A stretch of DNA of 64,000 bases. It comes from Roseomonas sp. KE2513. GTDB taxonomy: Bacteria; Pseudomonadota; Alphaproteobacteria; Acetobacterales; Acetobacteraceae. Under the pieces are notes generated by a model. The model saw only the letters and a list, made by a program, of their open reading frames with translations. It searched no databases and was not told the DNA's origin. The position numbers and the translations under genes are program-made. Location of the stretch: NCBI RefSeq assembly GCF_016107305.1, contig NZ_RCVR01000024.1:26290-90289 (forward strand). The letters run 5' to 3'. Below are positions 60,107-64,000 of the stretch, piece by piece. Within the stretch, counting starts at the first letter, position 1; the number at the start of each line of letters is the position of its first letter.

Positions 60107-60958
60107 ATGCGGCGCCGCGCCGCCTTGCAGCTTGCCGCCGGGCTCCCGGCGTTGTTTTCCCTGGGAGAGGCGGAAGCGATGACAGCTCACACTAGGCTGG
60201 ACCTCCCCGCGGGCGTGCTGGAGGTGCTGGACGAAGGGCAGGGAGCCGCAATCGTTCTGTTGCCATCCCTCGGCCGAGGCGCTGAGGATTTTGATGTCCT
60301 TGCGCCAATGCTTACCGAGGCCGGGTTCCGCGTGCTTCGGCCGGAGCCGCGAGGGATTGGCGGTTCGGCGCCGCTTCGCACGGGCGCGACGCTGCACGAC
60401 ATGGCGGCCGACATTGCCGAGGCCATCGAGGCACTCGGCGCGGCGCCCGCGCTCGTCGTCGGCCACGCGGCCGGCAACTGGGTTGCGCGCGTGCTGGCGC
60501 ATGATCGGCCGGAACTCGTGCGTGGCGTGGGGATGCTGGCGGCCGTTACCGGCACGGAGATCGATCCGGAGATCCGCCGCTCCATCACTGCGAGCTTCAC
60601 GCTTTCGCTCTCCGACGAGGAGCGGCTCGGCCACCTTCAACGTGCGTACTTCGCACGAAGCAACGACGCCCGCGTCTGGCTGCCGGGCTGGCATCCCGAG
60701 GTGTCCATGGCACAGCGCGCTGCCAGCGCCGCTACCACGGACAAGGCCTGGCTCCGCGCGGCCGAGCGCCACCGGCTACTCTACGTCGCGGCGGCGGATG
60801 ACGCCATCGCCGCCCCGCCTTCCGAGGCCGAGCTGCGGGACGTACTGGGCCCACGTGTCACGCGCGTGGTGGTGGAGCGCGCGGGGCACGCCCTGGTGCC
60901 CGAGCAGCCGCGCGCCGTCGCCGATGCTCTCATCGCCTTCGCCCGGAGCCTGCCATGA
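60107..60958 (+). CDS. Exported alpha/beta-hydrolase-fold protein without nucleophile Ser
   Basis: 283 residues. Sec-type signal MRRRAALQLAAGLPALFSLGEAEA. Hydrolase fold: VLLPSLGRGAEDFDVLAPML, RPEPRGIGGS, then the elbow ALVVGHAAGNWVARVLAHD, where the expected Ser is Ala (GHAAG). Asp and His regions (VAAADDAIAAPP, VERAGHALVPEQP) are present. Related proteins with GHAxGN elbows are known, so this may be a separate branch with non-hydrolytic function. ATG at 60107 with GTGGGGGAG. Its stop overlaps the Bug gene start (ATGA). Confidence 0.82.
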   Translation: MRRRAALQLAAGLPALFSLGEAEAMTAHTRLDLPAGVLEVLDEGQGAAIVLLPSLGRGAEDFDVLAPMLTEAGFRVLRPEPRGIGGSAPLRTGATLHDMAADIAEAIEALGAAPALVVGHAAGNWVARVLAHDRPELVRGVGMLAAVTGTEIDPEIRRSITASFTLSLSDEERLGHLQRAYFARSNDARVWLPGWHPEVSMAQRAASAATTDKAWLRAAERHRLLYVAAADDAIAAPPSEAELRDVLGPRVTRVVVERAGHALVPEQPRAVADALIAFARSLP

Positions 60959-61926
60959 ACCGCCGCACCCTTCTCGGCGCCACATTCGCCGCCGCGCCGC
61001 TGCTCCGCGCCGCGTCCGCCTGGGCCGAGTTCCCGGGGCGCGCGCCGCGGCTCATCGTGCCCTATCCGCCCGGCGGCATCACCGACCTTGTCGCCCGCAA
61101 GATCGCGGACGGGCTCGGCGCTCTTTGGGAACGCGGCGTGGTCGTGGACAATCGCCCCGGCGCCGGCGGCAACATGGCAGCGGCCATGGTGGCGCGCGCG
61201 GCACCCGACGGGAACACGCTGTATATCGGCTTTGCCGGCACTCACGCGATGAATGTCAGCCTCTACCGGAAGCTGGACTACGATCCGGTGGCGGATTTTG
61301 CGCCGATCTCGCTGCTGATTGAATCTCCACTGGCGCTGACGCTGCATCCCTCCGTGCCCGCGACGAACCTTGCAGAGCTGACCGCCTATGCCCGCGCCAA
61401 TCCGGGTAAGCTTGCCTTCGGCTCCTCGGGTAACGGCGGCGCCTCGCACCGGGCTCTGGAGATCTACAAGTCACTCGCGGGGGTGGACATCCTCCACGTG
61501 CCCTATCGCGGCGCGGCGCAGTCGAACACGGATCTTCTCGGCGGTAAGATCCAGGGGATGTTTGATACGCTGATTACGGCCACCCCGAACATTCGTGCGG
61601 GCGGGGTACGGGCCCTTGCTGTCACCGGTCGCAATCGCGCCGCGCTGCTGCCCGAACTGCCAACGATGGAGGAGGCAGGGCTGCCGGGCTGCGTCTTCCT
61701 CACCTGGCTTGGCCTACTGTCCCCTGCCGGGCTGACGCCCGACCTGCGAAACCGCTTGAACCGAGACACCCGCGCGGTGCTGGCGGGGGAGGGAATGCGC
61801 CGGTGGTGCGCGGAGAACGGGCTGGAGCCAGCTCCGTCCTCGCCGGAAGAGTTCGCGGTCTACATGGCCGAGGAGACCCGCCGCTTCGCCGCCTTCGTGC
61901 GCGAGACCGGCATGAGTGTGGAATAA
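60955..61926 (+). CDS. Bug/TctC-family periplasmic solute-binding protein
   Basis: 323 residues. Signal MNRRTLLGATFAAAPLLRAASAWA. Bug motifs APRLIVPYPPGGITDLVAR, VDNRPGAGGNMAAAMVARAAPDGNTL, GSSGNGGASHRALEIY, VPYRGAAQSNTDLLGG, LPELPTMEEAGLPGCVFLTWLGLLSPAGLTP. Coupled to the hydrolase-fold gene upstream (ATGA); PcaD starts 9 bases downstream. It may work with the hydrolase-fold protein in the periplasm. Confidence 0.92.
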   Translation: MNRRTLLGATFAAAPLLRAASAWAEFPGRAPRLIVPYPPGGITDLVARKIADGLGALWERGVVVDNRPGAGGNMAAAMVARAAPDGNTLYIGFAGTHAMNVSLYRKLDYDPVADFAPISLLIESPLALTLHPSVPATNLAELTAYARANPGKLAFGSSGNGGASHRALEIYKSLAGVDILHVPYRGAAQSNTDLLGGKIQGMFDTLITATPNIRAGGVRALAVTGRNRAALLPELPTMEEAGLPGCVFLTWLGLLSPAGLTPDLRNRLNRDTRAVLAGEGMRRWCAENGLEPAPSSPEEFAVYMAEETRRFAAFVRETGMSVE

Positions 61927-61935
61927 GGACGCCGC

Positions 61936-62739
61936 ATGGATCAGATCTCGCTCACCGCCAACGGCCTCCGTTTCCGCTGTCAGCTGGATGGACCAGAGGG
62001 CGCGCCCTGGCTCGTCTTCAGCAACTCGCTCCTTACCGACCTCTCTCTCTGGGACGCGCAGGTCGAGGCCCTCTCCGGACGGTTCCGCATACTTCGATAC
62101 GACCAGCGCGGTCATGGCAGTACCGAAGTGCCGGAGGGGCCCGCGAACTTCGACCAGCTGGCTTCCGACGCGGAGGCCCTGATGGCGCAGGTCGGCGCCG
62201 AGCGCGCGACCTTCATCGGCGTGTCGATGGGGGCCGCGACCGGCCTGCTGCTCGCCTCCCGCGCGCCCGGCCGGGTGGCGGCGCTGATCGCCTCCGACGG
62301 GCAGGTCGGCACCGCGCCGGGCGGCGCCGAGGCTTGGCAGGAACGGATCGACACGGTGGAGAAGGAGGGAATGGAGGCAATCGTGGAGCCGACGTTGCGG
62401 CGCTGGTTCTCGCCATCTTCCCTCGACGCCGGAAACCGCGCGATCCCGCGGGTGAGAGGAATGATCAGCGGAACGCCGCAGGGCGGTTTCGTCGCCTGCG
62501 CGCGCGCACTCCAATCCTACGACCTGAGGGCCGTGCTGCCGCAACTCGCACAGCCGGTCCTCCTGGTGGCGGGCGCCACGGACGGCGTCATGCCCCAGAC
62601 CATGCGGCGCATGGCGGAGGAGATCCCAAAAGCCCGCTTTGTAGAAATTCCCGATGCTGGGCACCTGCCTTGTATCGAGCAGCCCGTGGCCTTCAACGAG
62701 GCAATCTTCGGCTTCCTCGTCGAGCAGGCCGGCGGCTGA
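61936..62739 (+). CDS. pcaD: 3-oxoadipate enol-lactonase-like hydrolase
   Basis: 267 residues. Alpha/beta hydrolase with FSNSLLTDLSLWDAQVEALSGRFRILRYDQRGHGST (typical PcaD N-terminus), nucleophile GVSMGAATGLLLAS near residue 100, Asp in LLVAGATDGVMP, and His in PDAGHLPCIEQP. In the protocatechuate branch it opens 3-oxoadipate enol-lactone to 3-oxoadipate. Together with pcaG and pcaH on the opposite strand it supports a pca-type pathway, although pcaB and certain pcaC are absent. Confidence 0.85.
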   Translation: MDQISLTANGLRFRCQLDGPEGAPWLVFSNSLLTDLSLWDAQVEALSGRFRILRYDQRGHGSTEVPEGPANFDQLASDAEALMAQVGAERATFIGVSMGAATGLLLASRAPGRVAALIASDGQVGTAPGGAEAWQERIDTVEKEGMEAIVEPTLRRWFSPSSLDAGNRAIPRVRGMISGTPQGGFVACARALQSYDLRAVLPQLAQPVLLVAGATDGVMPQTMRRMAEEIPKARFVEIPDAGHLPCIEQPVAFNEAIFGFLVEQAGG

Positions 62740-62955
62740 GAGCAGGGGCGGAGGTCAAGCCCGCACGTCCTCTCCCCAGCGCTCGGGGCCGCCAACGGCG
62801 ATATCGACCGCGGGCGGTGCTTACTGATCGGTAGCGGGCAGGAGTACGGTCGCGCCGTTGATCAGCAGGGTGTGGTATACTCCGGGCAGAGAGGAGGTGG
62901 CTGCATGCCGCTTAAGAGCACCTAACAAGATGGGCTGCTGAGCGTTCTGAGGTGC

Positions 62956-63558
62956 ATGGCGAAGCCGCTGGTTCCGGATGATCTCTGGGCGTCGATCGAG
63001 CCGCTGCTGCCGCCCGAGCGGCCCAAGCCGCAGGGGGGGCGGCCGCGGCCTGCGGACCGGGCAGCCCTGGCAGGCAGCCTTCGGCGTCCGAGGCAGTGCC
63101 TCGAACCCTGTTCGTGCTGAGGTCCGGCCTGCCGTGGGAGATGCTGCCTGCGGAGATGGGCTGCGGCTTAGGGATGAGTTGCTGGCGACGGCTGCGGGAC
63201 AGCATCGCGGCCAAAAGGGGGGCGAGGCGGTCGGGCCCAGCCCGACGGATCGCGGCAGACCGGGCACGAAGCGCCACCTCGTCACCGATGCCCGCGGCAC
63301 GCCGCTCGGCCTGACGCTCGGTGGGGCTAGCCGCCACGACAGCCGCATGCTGGCTCCTACCCTGGACGCCGTGTCGCCGACCAGGACTGGCCATCGCGGC
63401 CGCCCACGACAAAGGCCGGGCAAGCTCCACGCTGATAAGGCCTATGACCATCGCCGCTGCCGCCGGGAGTGCCGCGCCCGCGCCATCACCCCGCGCATCG
63501 CCCGGCGTGGGATCGAGAGCAGCACCCACCTCGGTCGTCACAGGTGGGTTGTTGTTTG
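62956..63558 (+). pseudogene. IS5-family transposase, broken in three frames
   Basis: Three consecutive fragments of one transposase: MAKPLVPDDLWASIEPLLPP from 62956 (frame 1); LFVLRSGLPWEMLPAEMGCG and SCWRRLRD about 63105-63200 (frame 3); and PSPTDRGRPGTKRHLVTDARG through KLHADKAYDHRRCRRECRAR to HLGRHRWVV, 63220-63556 (frame 2). The last piece includes the second catalytic-region motif, then stops in place of the expected ERTLAWL end. Two frameshifts plus loss of the C-terminus make it dead. Terminal inverted repeats were not recognisable. Confidence 0.88.
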
Positions 63559-63801
63559 ATCGCGACTGGGTTGGTCAATCCTTTTCTGCTGCCGCTGCAT
63601 CGCCGCCGGATCGTGGTTGTTTCCGCGGTCGGCCCTGCTGGCCGCCGCACCATGCGCCTCGAGACGAGACCCCTCCATGTGGAACGCGCGGTCCGGTTGC
63701 CCGGCCGCAAGACCCACCGCGGGATGGCCTGCGTCGCGTCCCGGCGGGGACGCCTGCGTCCGCCTGGCCGGCGGAACTGGAGAACCGGCTTTCCGAGGTG
63801 A

Positions 63802-64000
63802 TCAGGACCTGGCAGGGGCAGCCGGAAGGCCGGGCCAAGCCTGGAAAGGCGCGTTGGCCTTCCACATGGCGTGCAGCACGACGCTGATCTTGCGCGCAGC
63901 CGCGACGGCCGCTCGCTTGAACCCGAGGCGTTGAACCAGGGCCAGTCCCCATGCCTTCAACGCCGATGCGCGCTGGGCCCGGACCAATAGGCAGGCCGCG
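63802..64000 (-). pseudogene. IS110-family transposase C-terminus (cut by right window edge)
   Basis: The minus strand reads ALKAWGLALVQRLGFKRAAVAAARKI, then VVLHAMWKANAPFQ, to a stop at 63802, matching the end of IS110-family (Transposase_20) proteins. The frame is open to the window edge, so the element may be intact outside. Between it and the IS5 remnant (63559-63801) there is no recognisable gene. Confidence 0.65.

Noticed and set aside
62821..63423. A minus-strand open frame ending VYHTLLINGATVLLPATDQ, vaguely like the end of an agmatine deiminase.
   Set aside because: Most of it is antisense to the IS5 remnant and the similarity is too short to trust.

Overview
The window is very GC-rich, coding-dense bacterial DNA. 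Gene content (glutaryl-CoA dehydrogenase, ParE, Dps, a poxvirus-type topoisomerase IB, four Bug/TctC-type periplasmic binding proteins, many IclR/GntR-controlled catabolic clusters, Tat-exported oxidoreductases) fits an aerobic, metabolically versatile alphaproteobacterium. A Roseomonas-like member of the Acetobacteraceae is my best guess; this is inference from gene content and composition, as there is no rRNA or other phylogenetic marker I could align.

Layout. 1-14.3 kb is mostly housekeeping: gcdH (cut by the left edge), a DEAD-box RNA helicase, a small hydrolase, a Tyr/Pro-rich secreted peptide, topoisomerase IB, an aldo/keto reductase divergent from a LysR regulator, parE, dps, a Tat-exported FAH-family protein and a GT4/GT2 glycosyltransferase pair. 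14.4-16.9 kb holds an amidase, a decayed ABC-ATPase pseudogene and a secreted RidA-like protein. 17-23.6 kb is an IclR-centred catabolic cluster (HpcH/HpaI aldolase, DUF6282 metal hydrolase, Bug protein and quinone oxidoreductase on the minus strand; IclR, bicupin and SDR on the plus strand). 23.7-30.1 kb is a minus-strand run of SDR, aminotransferase, alpha/beta hydrolase, M20 amidohydrolase and cupin behind an FCD-GntR regulator with a clear GTATGCAA-N11-TTGCATAC operator. 30.3-35.7 kb is a translationally coupled ABC importer operon (ATPase, class II aldolase, SBP, two permeases, LLM flavin monooxygenase) in which the first permease carries an in-frame amber codon.

35.9-37.9 kb is an isolated SF2 helicase flanked by less GC-rich non-coding DNA. 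38.3-42.2 kb encodes a three-part periplasmic dehydrogenase: a PRC-barrel/cytochrome c fusion, a Tat-exported gluconate-dehydrogenase-type small subunit and a GMC flavoprotein with a cysteine cluster. 42.3-49.3 kb contains an IclR-led operon (64-aa ORF, iron-containing ADH, BNR sialidase-like protein, DapA-family lyase, Bug protein) divergent from two SDRs.

49.3-62.7 kb is a large aromatic/organic-acid island: thirteen minus-strand genes (Bug protein, protocatechuate 3,4-dioxygenase beta and alpha, two-subunit class I fumarase-like hydratase, 2-hydroxyacid dehydrogenase, GntR/UTRA regulator, GST, family III CoA-transferase, CMD protein, enoyl-CoA hydratase, AtzG-like subunit and amidase) divergent from a serine-less secreted alpha/beta protein, a fourth Bug protein and a PcaD-like enol-lactonase. 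The right edge (62.9-64 kb) is insertion-sequence debris: an IS5-family transposase broken in three frames and the C-terminus of an IS110-family transposase.

The most unusual items are the PRC-cytochrome c/GMC complex, the amber-interrupted permease in an otherwise perfectly coupled operon, the pca/fumarase hybrid island, and the 64-aa ORF joined by ATGA overlaps to both neighbours. No tRNA, rRNA, CRISPR array or intact mobile element was found.
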